A stretch of DNA of 64,000 nt from Maribacter luteus (GCF_009674825.1 NZ_WKJH01000006.1:124001-188000), one strand, 5' to 3'; shown: positions 53,715-62,002, counted from the first letter of the stretch. Numbers and translations are program-made. The notes: generated from the letters alone by a model not told the origin.

Positions 53715-53801
53715 TTGTTGTCGTGATTTCATATTTGGTTGATAAAGTTCTATAGTCCGTCGATTACAATTTTACTACGCACCAATCTCCCGTATCTTCG
53801 A
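53715..53801 (+). promoter_or_regulatory. Triple LytTR-type repeats and TATCTTCG -7 element before ferredoxin operon (site P7)
   Basis: Three boxes, TTTGTTGTC (53715), TTGGTTGAT (53736) and TCCGTCGAT (53757), follow each other at exactly 21-bp intervals. A good -7 element, TATCTTCG, starts at 53794, again 37 bp after the start of the last box. The ferredoxin ATG follows 25 bases downstream. The same TATCTTCGATAA string occurs shortly before the third sensor kinase gene. Confidence 0.65.
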
Positions 53802-53826
53802 TAAGTAATTGTAATAGACTTTTATT

Positions 53827-54042
53827 ATGGCTATTGAAAGTATAAACGGGTGTATAGGGTGTGAAGAGTGTATAAAAAGCTGCCCTACCGATGTGATTCG
53901 GTTAGATCCCAAAACGAAAAAGGCAGTGATCACCTTTCCTGAGGATTGTCAAATTTGTCATTTATGTCGGTTGTATTGTCCGGTAGACGCCATTACGCTC
54001 ACTCCGGAAAAAACCATTCCTGTAATCGTATCATGGGGTTAG
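53827..54042 (+). CDS. 2[4Fe-4S] ferredoxin
   Basis: A 71-residue ferredoxin with two complete binding motifs: CIGCEECIKSCP (residues 9-20) and CQICHLCRLYCP (41-52), each CxxCxxCxxxCP. No signal peptide is visible, so it should work in the cytoplasm or be carried out with a folded Tat partner. The layout resembles the ferredoxins encoded beside AprA-like or fumarate-reductase-like flavoproteins. It is three bases before the haem membrane gene and heads the operon, so it is probably the electron donor. Confidence 0.93.
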   Translation: MAIESINGCIGCEECIKSCPTDVIRLDPKTKKAVITFPEDCQICHLCRLYCPVDAITLTPEKTIPVIVSWG

Positions 54043-54044
54043 TT

Positions 54045-54689
54045 ATGAAAAAAGATAGAAGAATATATAAGATGTTGCCACTTTTTTTAGTGTTTATCGG
54101 CATACCCTTGGCATTGTGGTTTTTAAGTGATTTTCCCGAAAGATCATTGCTTATGGATTCCCTCTCACTTTTGACCATTTTAGCGTTTAGTTTACTACTT
54201 GCACAATTCTTTTTGGCAAGGACCAATAGGGAACTGGTGAAGAAAGTGAAAATGTCCAACGTACTTAGAATACATAAGTTCATTGGTTACATATTCATCA
54301 GTGTGATTATGCTACATCCTTTTTTTATCATAGTTCCTAAATTCTTGGACAATGCGGTTTCTCCTAAAGATGCGTTAATTCGTTTGATAACCACTTTCGA
54401 TAATATTGGCCTTGTTCTTGGCTTAGTGGCTTATACGGCTATGTTGGTTATCATGATTACCTCCTTTTTCAGGTTTAAGCTTCATTTGAAATATAGGACA
54501 TGGAGAACCTTTCATGCTTATTTGACATCCATTTTCATTGTTGCCGCCGTTTGGCATGTGATTTCATTGGGAAGACATAGTAATACGGCCTTCATTATGT
54601 TCTATGTTATTGCATTGGCAAGTGGTATCTATTATTTATTGCGAACATATTTATTTAAACCTACCTCAAAATCAATAAAAAATGTCTAA
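54045..54689 (+). CDS. Ferric-reductase-like haem membrane protein
   Basis: A 214-residue integral membrane protein with about six helices from the ATG at 54045. Two pairs of His in helices can hold two haems b: HKFIGYIFISVIMLHPF (two His 15 residues apart) and FHAYLTSIFIVAAVWH (two His 15 residues apart). The layout is that of the ferric reductase-like / cytochrome b superfamily without the C-terminal FAD/NAD domain. It likely moves electrons from the ferredoxin across the membrane to the Tat-exported flavoprotein, whose gene overlaps its end by eight bases. A longer open frame from 53946 overlaps the ferredoxin gene and is rejected. Confidence 0.83.
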   Translation: MKKDRRIYKMLPLFLVFIGIPLALWFLSDFPERSLLMDSLSLLTILAFSLLLAQFFLARTNRELVKKVKMSNVLRIHKFIGYIFISVIMLHPFFIIVPKFLDNAVSPKDALIRLITTFDNIGLVLGLVAYTAMLVIMITSFFRFKLHLKYRTWRTFHAYLTSIFIVAAVWHVISLGRHSNTAFIMFYVIALASGIYYLLRTYLFKPTSKSIKNV

Positions 54690-56478
54690 AACAAAAGAAA
54701 ACAAGGGCATATCCCGACGTAATTTCATAGCCTTGGCAGGTGGTGCGGCAGGAGCTGTTGCATTGGCTTCTATGGGACTCCCTTTAGGCTGGGCCGAAAA
54801 TAGCCCGGAGATAGATGTTGAAGCTTTGGACCTAGAAAAGATCAGTACTGAAGTTCTCGTAATAGGGAGCGGAATGGCAGGTTTGTTCGCGGCCGTAAAG
54901 GCACATGATGCTGGTGCAAAGGTGATGATGGTCTCCAAAGGACGACTTGGTTCTTCAGGGCAAACACCTTTTGCAAAGGGTATATTCGCATATGATCCCG
55001 ATACCGAGAAATTGAGCATTGATGAGTTCGTTGCCCAAGTTTCCCGTTCGGCCTTGGGCAGTAATAATGTGGCCTATACGAAACAGATGGCAGAGCATTC
55101 TTTGGACAGGGTAAAAGAACTGGAATCTTGGGGTTTCTTTGATTCGGCCATCTATAATAAAAGCTTCAGGAAACCTATTGAGGAGCGAAATATACCCGTT
55201 CAGGAACGAATTGTGGTAACCCATCTTATCAAAGAGGATGAAAAGATTGTCGGAGCGGCCGGTTTTAGCATCGATAAGCAAAAAGTGATTATCTATGAGG
55301 CAAAGAGTGTTATACTATGTACAGGGGCTGGCGGATTTAAACCTAATGGTTTCCCTATAGGGGACCTTACCCACGATGGTACGATAATGGCCTATAATAT
55401 CGGGGCAAAGGTAACCGGTAAGGAATGGAACGATGGCCACCCAGGCAGAGCCGAAAATGCCGCTGCATGTTATGATGGTTGGGGCAATATGTTTGAACAG
55501 AAACCAGGTACGGTCAGTATCGAGGTACATCATGATTTAGGTGTGGACATGAATTATAAGGCCTATGTAAGTGGAAATTCGGTAAAAATGGGGCACCCTG
55601 GAGAGGCAAATGATAATGCCATTACCGGTGGCCCTTACACTCCTGCTGAATTTAAGAGGGAAAATGTGGAGCGAAAACCTGGACCCGATTCGGAAGGTGG
55701 TAGGCCCCCTAGAGGGGAAGGTAAACCGCCAGGAGGGGGTAAACCTCCAAAAGAAGGTGGTGGCCCTCCAGGAATGGGAGGAAATGTAGTAGGGGGTTCA
55801 TCTGCAGGAATGGCCATTCATAAATCTGAGGGATTGGTGCCGATCAACGATCAATGTGAATCCAATATCCCAGGGTTGTTTGCGGCCGGGGATGCTTTAG
55901 GTTCCTATATGTCAGGAGCAATTTATACCCAAATCGGTTCGTCCTTGGCCGGTTCTGCGGTTCAAGGTGGTGTCGCAGGTGAAGCTGCAGCAAGGTACAG
56001 TAAGGGTGTTAAAAATGTTGAAATATCCGATTCTAAAATTGAAGCGATACAGGAAGAAATTCTGGCGCCTTTAAAAAGGGAAGCAGGGTATAGCCCAGCA
56101 TGGGTAACACAGACCTTACAGGGTATCATGATTCCCAACTTTGTCCTTTACATCAAAAAAGAAAGTTTAATGAAGGGGGCATTGGCATATATTGAGGAGT
56201 TGAGGGATCATCATATGGGTAAAATGTGCGCTTCCAATTTACATGAATTGCGGTTGGTACATGAAACTGCCAATATGATCATAAGCGCCGAGATGAAACT
56301 GAAGGCATCATTGATGCGTAAAGAAAGTAGGTGCAGCCATTACCGATTGGATTATCCGGAAATGGATGATGAAAATTGGCAAGCTTGGATCAATATCTTT
56401 AAAGGGGAAGATGGTACCATGCAATTTGAAAAACAACCATTTGGACAATGGCCTAATCAAGACATCGTCAATGTTTGA
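54682..56478 (+). CDS. Tat-exported FAD-dependent fumarate-reductase-like flavoprotein
   Basis: A 598-residue flavoprotein of the FrdA/SdhA/AprA superfamily. A Tat signal (SRRNFIALAGG, residues 11-21) shows export in folded form. FAD-binding segments are VIGSGMAGLFAA (GxGxxG near 62-67) and a C-terminal GLFAAGDALGSYMSGAIYTQIGSSLAGS. A Pro/Gly-rich insert of about 35 residues (332-367, repeated PPRG/KPPGG/GPPG) interrupts the FAD domain. With the ferredoxin and haem membrane protein it forms a three-gene unit that would deliver electrons to an extracytoplasmic acceptor such as fumarate, urocanate or another enoate. The active-site residues were not assigned, so the substrate is open. Confidence 0.87.
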   Translation: MSKTKENKGISRRNFIALAGGAAGAVALASMGLPLGWAENSPEIDVEALDLEKISTEVLVIGSGMAGLFAAVKAHDAGAKVMMVSKGRLGSSGQTPFAKGIFAYDPDTEKLSIDEFVAQVSRSALGSNNVAYTKQMAEHSLDRVKELESWGFFDSAIYNKSFRKPIEERNIPVQERIVVTHLIKEDEKIVGAAGFSIDKQKVIIYEAKSVILCTGAGGFKPNGFPIGDLTHDGTIMAYNIGAKVTGKEWNDGHPGRAENAAACYDGWGNMFEQKPGTVSIEVHHDLGVDMNYKAYVSGNSVKMGHPGEANDNAITGGPYTPAEFKRENVERKPGPDSEGGRPPRGEGKPPGGGKPPKEGGGPPGMGGNVVGGSSAGMAIHKSEGLVPINDQCESNIPGLFAAGDALGSYMSGAIYTQIGSSLAGSAVQGGVAGEAAARYSKGVKNVEISDSKIEAIQEEILAPLKREAGYSPAWVTQTLQGIMIPNFVLYIKKESLMKGALAYIEELRDHHMGKMCASNLHELRLVHETANMIISAEMKLKASLMRKESRCSHYRLDYPEMDDENWQAWINIFKGEDGTMQFEKQPFGQWPNQDIVNV

Positions 56479-56540
56479 GAAAAATGGTAAAACATCATTT
56501 GAATACATGTGACCTTTAAGTTAATAAAGGGTAATAGATC

Positions 56541-56599
56541 TAACTTTGAAAGAATTTGTGATTTCAATATGCAGGGACATTTATTAATCAGTATCTTCG
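56541..56599 (+). promoter_or_regulatory. Candidate -7 elements before third sensor kinase
   Basis: TAACTTTG at 56541-56548 fits the TAnnTTTG consensus, and TATCTTCG at 56592-56599 matches the -7 element of site P7. A half box TTTGTGATT lies at 56555, 37 bp before the latter, but no partner 21 bp upstream is found. Either could start the kinase-regulator transcript. Confidence 0.35.
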
Positions 56600-56617
56600 A
56601 TAAACAGTGCAGAATAC

Positions 56618-57745
56618 ATGAGTAAAAACTACAAGGATAAGGCGTTCGCAAAAAGAATAGGCCTTTTTGAACCTTTCATTATTATTACCTTTTGGGTCGT
56701 ATTGTTCGTCTCCCCCTTATTGTTCGGTCAGTTTGAGGAAGAAATCGATTGGGTTCATGTTTTAGATATCTGGAAAAACCATTTAGTATTACTGTTGCTT
56801 TTTTTGGCACATCGTTTCGTGTTAATGCCTTTGTTGTTTTTCAAAGGAAAAAAAATCATGTATTTCAGTGTTGTTTTTCTATTGATACTGGCAGGTACAA
56901 CGATGATGTATTTAATAAATGACAAACAAGATGCACCGCGATTGCCACCACCGCCAGATCGAATTGAAAGGCAAGCAGGGGATTTGCGGGAACCGGGTTT
57001 TAAAAGGGAACTGCCTCCTCCTTTAGAGCGCCGTGGAAGAAATAACCAAGGGCCCATACCTGCCTATGCCAATTTTCTCATGTTATCGATTCTTTTATTG
57101 GGTTTTGATGCAGGATTGCAGTTATCTATGCGTTGGGCGAATTTGGAACAGGAGAAATTTAGATTGCAAAAAGAGAATGTAGAAAACCAATTGGCCTTTT
57201 TAAGGAATCAGATCAGTCCACATTTTTTCATGAATACCCTTAATAATATTCATGCTTTGGTAGATATAGATTCGGAAGAAGCGAAAGAGTCCATCATTAA
57301 ACTTTCCAACTTAATGCGGCATTTATTGTACGATTCCGAAGAAAAGAAGACAGCCATTAGCAAGGAGGTAGGTTTTATACAGAGTTATATTGAATTAATG
57401 CGGTTAAGATTTACGGATAAGGTAGTGATCAATGTTGATATCCCTACCGTAATCCCTGACAAATCAATACCACCGTTATTGTTCACCTCATTGTTAGAGA
57501 ACGCTTTTAAGCATGGTATAAGTTATGATAAGGAATCGTTTGTCCATATCGCGATGTCCTTTACCGACAGTCGATTGAATTTCACGATCGAGAACAGCGA
57601 TCATTCCAAAAATGTGGAAGAACCCTCGGGTATTGGGATAGAAAATATTAAAAAACGATTGGAATTGCTTTACGATAAAGCATATGATCTAGATATTTCC
57701 AATATCGATGGTAAACATATGGTAACCCTAAATATTCCTTTATGA
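56618..57745 (+). CDS. LytS-type sensor histidine kinase with Pro-rich loop
   Basis: A membrane sensor kinase of 375 residues. Four hydrophobic segments (about 20-38, 54-75, 80-100, 150-170) precede the catalytic core. The phospho-acceptor is His202 in ISPHFFMNTLNNIHAL, and the N-box is LLENAFKHG (Asn295). An extracytoplasmic loop (101-148) is rich in Pro and Arg (RLPPPPDR, ELPPPLERRGR), a feature shared in kind with the insert of the flavoprotein encoded just upstream. The other two LytS kinases have shorter loops. It overlaps its LytTR regulator by four bases and lies 139 bases after the flavoprotein gene, so it may sense a product of that operon. Confidence 0.94.
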   Translation: MSKNYKDKAFAKRIGLFEPFIIITFWVVLFVSPLLFGQFEEEIDWVHVLDIWKNHLVLLLLFLAHRFVLMPLLFFKGKKIMYFSVVFLLILAGTTMMYLINDKQDAPRLPPPPDRIERQAGDLREPGFKRELPPPLERRGRNNQGPIPAYANFLMLSILLLGFDAGLQLSMRWANLEQEKFRLQKENVENQLAFLRNQISPHFFMNTLNNIHALVDIDSEEAKESIIKLSNLMRHLLYDSEEKKTAISKEVGFIQSYIELMRLRFTDKVVINVDIPTVIPDKSIPPLLFTSLLENAFKHGISYDKESFVHIAMSFTDSRLNFTIENSDHSKNVEEPSGIGIENIKKRLELLYDKAYDLDISNIDGKHMVTLNIPL

Positions 57746-58458
57746 TTCGTTGTATCGCTATAGATGATGAGCCCTTGGCATTAAGACAAATAGTAAGTTA
57801 TATAGAAAAGACCCCTTTTCTTGTTTTGGAGAATCAGTTTGAAAGTGCCTTGCAAGCAATTTCATACCTCGAGGAAAATGAGGTTGATTTAATGTTCGTT
57901 GATATTAATATGCCCGATTTGAGTGGAATGGATTTTGTAAAATCATTGAACAATCCGCCTAAGGTAATTTTTACAACTGCCTATAGCGAATATGCCATTG
58001 AAGGTTTTAAAGTAGATGCGATAGACTATTTATTGAAACCTATAGGTTATAGTGACTTTTTAAAGGCAGCGGTCAAGGCCAAGGACAGGATCGATCCCAA
58101 GGTAGAAGTGAATACCGAGATTCAAAGCAATGACAAGTTCCTGTTCATTAAATCGGAGTATAAAATATTACGGATCAACCTTTCAGATATAAAATATATA
58201 GAAGGTATGCGCGAATACCTCCGTATACACCTTCAATCCGAAAAACCCATAATGACCCTAATGAGTATGAAGAAGATGGAGGAATTTCTTTCTTCGGATC
58301 ATTTTATGAGGGTGCATAGATCTTATATCGTTAATCTCGATAAGATTTCCACAGTGGAGCGTAATCGTATTGTTTTTGACAAGAACGTTTATATCCCGAT
58401 CAGTGAACAATATAAATCAAAGTTCCAAAAATTCCTCGACGACAATTTCTTGGTCTAG
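57742..58458 (+). CDS. LytTR-family response regulator
   Basis: A response regulator with a receiver domain (IDDE at 7-10, phospho-acceptor Asp54 in FVDINMPDLSG) and a LytTR DNA-binding domain (FIKSEYKILRI, YIEGMREYLRIHL, FMRVHRSYIVN). It overlaps the kinase gene by four bases. Its closeness to site P7 (4 kb upstream) and to the surface module makes it the best candidate regulator of the 21-bp repeat sites, although the other two LytTR proteins cannot be excluded. Confidence 0.95.
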   Translation: MIRCIAIDDEPLALRQIVSYIEKTPFLVLENQFESALQAISYLEENEVDLMFVDINMPDLSGMDFVKSLNNPPKVIFTTAYSEYAIEGFKVDAIDYLLKPIGYSDFLKAAVKAKDRIDPKVEVNTEIQSNDKFLFIKSEYKILRINLSDIKYIEGMREYLRIHLQSEKPIMTLMSMKKMEEFLSSDHFMRVHRSYIVNLDKISTVERNRIVFDKNVYIPISEQYKSKFQKFLDDNFLV

Positions 58459-58513
58459 TTGTTCATTGTCCTTTTAAACGACAAGTATAAAATTGAGCCC
58501 ATTGTACCATGTG

Positions 58514-58538
58514 CAAAGTGGTTTTTTTGAGCACTTTG
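58514..58538 (+). terminator. Weak hairpin after LytTR regulator gene
   Basis: CAAAGTG (58514-58520) pairs with CACTTTG (58532-58538) around a T-rich loop. It is the only hairpin between the regulator stop and the TetR gene. There is no T-run after it, so termination is uncertain. Confidence 0.35.
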
Positions 58539-58616
58539 TTTATCCCCATCTCATTATTTTCATAGTCTAATCACTATGGCATTCACGGGAAAATCATAAT
58601 CCTTTCTTAAAAAAAC

Positions 58617-58646
58617 ATACTACATAGTATTTAATTTTTACTTTTG
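58617..58646 (+). promoter_or_regulatory. TetR operator palindrome and -7 element
   Basis: ATACTACATAGTAT at 58617-58630 is a palindrome with a central CA, a typical TetR-family operator shape. A perfect TAnnTTTG element, TACTTTTG, lies at 58639-58646, only three bases before the ATG at 58650. The operator would block this promoter, which suggests autoregulation. With the -7 element so close, the mRNA may be leaderless. Confidence 0.7.
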
Positions 58647-58649
58647 GGC

Positions 58650-59252
58650 ATGGATCAAAGGCAAAAGTCAGAACTTACCAAGCAATCGATCATCAACGAA
58701 TCGTTCAAGCTATTTTATGAAAATGGCTTTAAGACCACGAGCGTGGATACGATAATGAAAGCGACCAACCTCACCAAAGGGGCTTTTTACCATCATTTTA
58801 AGAATAAGAAAGAATTAGGGCTTGCTGTCATCGGCTTAAAGCTTCAAAAGCGGGTTTATGAAAGCATGGTAGCACCTTTATATGGCCCTGAACCCCCTAT
58901 AGAGATATTAAGTAGCATATTTTATAAGCGCTTAAAGGCATTTAACCTTTATGAAAAACAACACGGTTGTCCTGCCAATAACTTCATAAATGAAATCGGA
59001 GATTATGAAACGGTGTATCAAACGGCCTTGAAAAGGATTGTGGAAGAATGGAAATCCGCTTTGGTGTATGTGTTGGATAGGGGGAAAACCGAGGGACAGA
59101 TCAAGCAGGATATTTGTAGTAAATCTGTTGCCGTATATCTTATCAGTTCATTCGAAGGTGTTCGTGGGCTTCGTAAATTATATGACAATGATCTGATTTT
59201 GGATGAATATATTTCGGGTTTGTCCTTGTATATAGAAAATTTGAAAGTATAG
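58650..59252 (+). CDS. TetR/AcrR-family transcriptional repressor
   Basis: A 200-residue TetR-type regulator with an N-terminal helix-turn-helix (IINESFKLFYENGFKTTSVDTIMKATNLTKGAFYHHFKNKKELG). The C-terminal all-helical ligand domain holds a Cys in HGCPANNF, which recurs in AcuR/NemR-like regulators that sense electrophiles. The ATG at 58650 is used; a TTG at 58644 overlaps the -7 element. It is followed by the SDR-hydrolase-peroxiredoxin-DoxX genes in the same direction and probably represses them as well as itself. The palindrome ATACTACATAGTAT is in front of it. Confidence 0.92.
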   Translation: MDQRQKSELTKQSIINESFKLFYENGFKTTSVDTIMKATNLTKGAFYHHFKNKKELGLAVIGLKLQKRVYESMVAPLYGPEPPIEILSSIFYKRLKAFNLYEKQHGCPANNFINEIGDYETVYQTALKRIVEEWKSALVYVLDRGKTEGQIKQDICSKSVAVYLISSFEGVRGLRKLYDNDLILDEYISGLSLYIENLKV

Positions 59253-59386
59253 GATATCGAATTAAACATACCAATACGAATGTTTTTAAATGTGTATAGG
59301 GATTATCCGGAAAAGTAATCGTGCTTTTAGTAGGGCAAGAAAATCATAAAGGGGTTAGTTAGTGTATCAATCAAAAAGTCAAAGGA

Positions 59387-60121
59387 ATGGAACTCAAGAA
59401 TAAAGTGGTCATAGTAACAGGTTCCTCAAAGGGTATTGGAAAGCAGATAGCAATATTATTGGCGCAAAACGGGGCCAAAGTCGTCGTGAACCACTCCAAT
59501 AGTGAAGAACAGGCCAATAATACAGTAGCTGCTATTTTAAAGAGCGGAGGAACGGCATTCAGTGTAAAAGCGGATGTCAGTAATAAGGAAGAGGTGACCC
59601 GTATGTTCGATGTTGCTATTGCACGCTATGGAAAGGTAGATGTGTTGATCAATAATGCCGGAACAATGATTTCCAAAGAACTAAAGGATATTACCGAAGA
59701 GGATTTCAACAAACAGTTCAATGTAAACGTAAAAGGTGTATTCAATACGCTGCAAGAAGCCTCTGGTAAATTGGCGGATAACGGAATTATCATAAACGTA
59801 TCATCAAGCACGGTAAAGTTGATGTTTCCTGGTTATGCGATTTATTCGGCATCAAAAGCGGCAGTTGAACAGATGACCCGCATTTTTTCCAAGGAAATAG
59901 GAAGGGGTATTTCTGTAAATGCCATCGCTCCCGGACCAACTGAAACCGAACTTTTCTTAAATGGCAAATCGCCGGAGTTCATTGAGCGGTTAGGTGCTAT
60001 GAACGCTTATAACCGATTGGCAAAACCTATGGATATTGCTAAGATCGTGATGTTCTTGGCCAGTGATGATTCAAAATGGATTTCCGGTCAGGTTATCGGT
60101 GCCAATGGGGCAATGGTTTAA
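59387..60121 (+). CDS. SDR-family NAD(P)-dependent oxidoreductase
   Basis: A classical short-chain dehydrogenase/reductase of 244 residues, FabG-like. TGSSKGIG (11-18) is the cofactor-binding motif, NNAG lies near residue 90, Ser in NVSSST and YSASK (Tyr near 153, Lys four later) complete the catalytic set, and the C-terminus SGQVIGANGAMV is typical. It would reduce a carbonyl with NADPH. It heads a gene row with a hydrolase, a DUF6503 protein, a peroxiredoxin-like protein and DoxX, 134 bases after the TetR gene, and is probably controlled by it in response to a toxic carbonyl or quinone. Confidence 0.93.
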   Translation: MELKNKVVIVTGSSKGIGKQIAILLAQNGAKVVVNHSNSEEQANNTVAAILKSGGTAFSVKADVSNKEEVTRMFDVAIARYGKVDVLINNAGTMISKELKDITEEDFNKQFNVNVKGVFNTLQEASGKLADNGIIINVSSSTVKLMFPGYAIYSASKAAVEQMTRIFSKEIGRGISVNAIAPGPTETELFLNGKSPEFIERLGAMNAYNRLAKPMDIAKIVMFLASDDSKWISGQVIGANGAMV

Positions 60122-60145
60122 TATATACTTTAAGATAAAATTGCA

Positions 60146-61141
60146 ATGAGATTTAAATTAACATTTTTGTTTCTATTGATTAATGGAGTCGGTTTCTCCC
60201 AGGTCAATAATGAACAGTGGTTAGATATAATGTTGACGAACTATGAATATCCATTTGAGGTAGAATATATAGAAATTGATGCCCAAAAGCAAAAATTGAA
60301 AATGGCCTATATGGATATTAATAAAGCTAGGAATAATGGTAAGACAATTATGCTCTTACATGGTAAAAATTTTAATGGAGCCTATTGGGAAACAACTATA
60401 AATGCCCTTACGACAGTAGGCTATCGGATTATTGTCCCTGACCAAATCGGGTTTGGAAAATCTTCCAAACCAGATAGTTACCAGTATTCCTTTCAGGCAT
60501 TGGCCAAGAACACAAAAGCTATACTCGACTCTTTGGGGATTTCTAAAACTGCCGTTTTAGGGCACTCAATGGGAGGAATGCTCGCCACTAGGTTTGCGCT
60601 GATGTATCCTGAGGTCACTGAAAAACTTATTTTGGAAAATCCGATCGGACTTGAAGATTGGAAATTGGTAGTTCCTTATCAGACAATTGATCAGTGGTAT
60701 GCGGCCGAGTTGAAAAAGACGGCCGAAAGTATTAAGGCCTATCAACTTAAGTACTATTATGATGGGAAATGGAAAAGCGAATACGATCAATGGGTACAAT
60801 TACTGTCCGGTTGGACCCTCAACTCCGATTATCCCTTAATTGCATGGAATGCCGCATTAACCTATGATATGATATTCAATCAACCTGTACTGTATGAGTT
60901 CAAGAATATAAAATGCCCAACACTTTTGATTATAGGTACAAGGGATAGAACGGCGCTAGGAAAGGCCTTGGTGCCCGAGAAAGTTCGGCCGACAATGGGC
61001 CTTTACAGTGAATTGGGGAAAAAAACACACCAAAAAATCCCAAACAGTGAATTGGTTGAAATAGAAAATGTTGGGCATCTTCCGCATATAGAAAGTTTTG
61101 AAGAATTTATTGATCCACTTAAAACATTTTTGAGAAAGTAA
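60146..61141 (+). CDS. Exported alpha/beta hydrolase
   Basis: An alpha/beta-fold hydrolase of 331 residues with a signal peptide (FLLINGVGFSQ). The nucleophile elbow is GHSMGG (139-144, Ser141). The oxyanion region is MLLHGKNFNGAYWE, a probable acid lies in LLIIGTRDRTALGK and the catalytic His in NVGHLPHIE. It resembles haloalkane-dehalogenase/epoxide-hydrolase-like or esterase members; the substrate is unknown. It follows the SDR gene by 24 bases. Export fits a role in the periplasm, whereas its operon partners are mainly cytoplasmic. Confidence 0.9.
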   Translation: MRFKLTFLFLLINGVGFSQVNNEQWLDIMLTNYEYPFEVEYIEIDAQKQKLKMAYMDINKARNNGKTIMLLHGKNFNGAYWETTINALTTVGYRIIVPDQIGFGKSSKPDSYQYSFQALAKNTKAILDSLGISKTAVLGHSMGGMLATRFALMYPEVTEKLILENPIGLEDWKLVVPYQTIDQWYAAELKKTAESIKAYQLKYYYDGKWKSEYDQWVQLLSGWTLNSDYPLIAWNAALTYDMIFNQPVLYEFKNIKCPTLLIIGTRDRTALGKALVPEKVRPTMGLYSELGKKTHQKIPNSELVEIENVGHLPHIESFEEFIDPLKTFLRK

Positions 61142-61168
61142 ATCAACAAACAAATAAAAAAAAAGTCT

Positions 61169-62002
61169 ATGAAAATTAAATTCTTTACGGCAATTATTCT
61201 CGGATGTATTATCGTATCCTGTAATGATGGCAAGAAAACAAAGGCCGTTACCTCGGTAGAAGTGAAAGAAAAAGCTAAAGCTCCCGTATACGATAATAAG
61301 GGTCAACAACTCGTTTACGATATGGTGCAAAAAGTGGGGAATTACAAAAGTCTTCGTGCTAAAAAGGATGTGGTTTATACCTATACCTACCAAACACCCG
61401 ATGGTAAAACCGATGTTTCCACCGAAAAATATCTTTTCACTGGTGAATTGTCCTACGGGGCGTATAAACGACATGAAAGAACACTTCCCAATCTTGAAGG
61501 ATTGATTGAGCAAGGTTTTGATGGGAGTACGTATTGGTTAAAACACAATGGTGTTGTTTTACATGATGAAAAATATTTAAAAAGGGTCGCTTTCAACAGA
61601 CCTACCAATTTTTATTGGTTCACCATGATGCAAAAATTATTGGATCCTGGGGTCAACTACGAATACTTAAAGGAAGAAACCATTGATAGCACAGGGTATG
61701 ATGTCGTAAAGATTTCCTTTACTTCAGATGATGATAAGCCCTCGGACATTTATCAACTTTATATAAATAAAAAAACAGGGTTGGTAGATCAATTTCTTTT
61801 TACAGTTGCCGATTTCGGGGTTATGGACATCCCCAATTTAATGAAGCTGCAATATGAAAAAGTGGATGGCATGGTATTGCCTACAAAGCGTTTGTATAAA
61901 AAATCCACTTGGGATGCCGATGTAAGCGATGCTCCATGGATAAAAGTCACATGGTCGGATATTAAGTTCAACAACGGATTAACCCAAGAGGATTTTGAAT
62001 AA
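61169..62002 (+). CDS. DUF6503-like lipoprotein
   Basis: A lipoprotein of 277 residues (signal ending IVSCND). The body resembles LolA-like or outer-membrane lipoprotein-sorting folds of the DUF6503 type: YDMVQKVGNYKSLRAKKDVVYTYTYQTPDG, GFDGSTYWLKHNG and PTKRLYKKSTW. It may carry or bind a hydrophobic ligand. It lies 27 bases after the hydrolase gene and about 22 bases before the peroxiredoxin-like ATG. The function is unknown. Confidence 0.72.
   Translation: MKIKFFTAIILGCIIVSCNDGKKTKAVTSVEVKEKAKAPVYDNKGQQLVYDMVQKVGNYKSLRAKKDVVYTYTYQTPDGKTDVSTEKYLFTGELSYGAYKRHERTLPNLEGLIEQGFDGSTYWLKHNGVVLHDEKYLKRVAFNRPTNFYWFTMMQKLLDPGVNYEYLKEETIDSTGYDVVKISFTSDDDKPSDIYQLYINKKTGLVDQFLFTVADFGVMDIPNLMKLQYEKVDGMVLPTKRLYKKSTWDADVSDAPWIKVTWSDIKFNNGLTQEDFE

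Noticed and set aside
53946-54044. Long N-terminal extension of the haem membrane protein
   Set aside because: It overlaps the ferredoxin gene in another frame; the ATG at 54045 directly after the ferredoxin stop is far more plausible.
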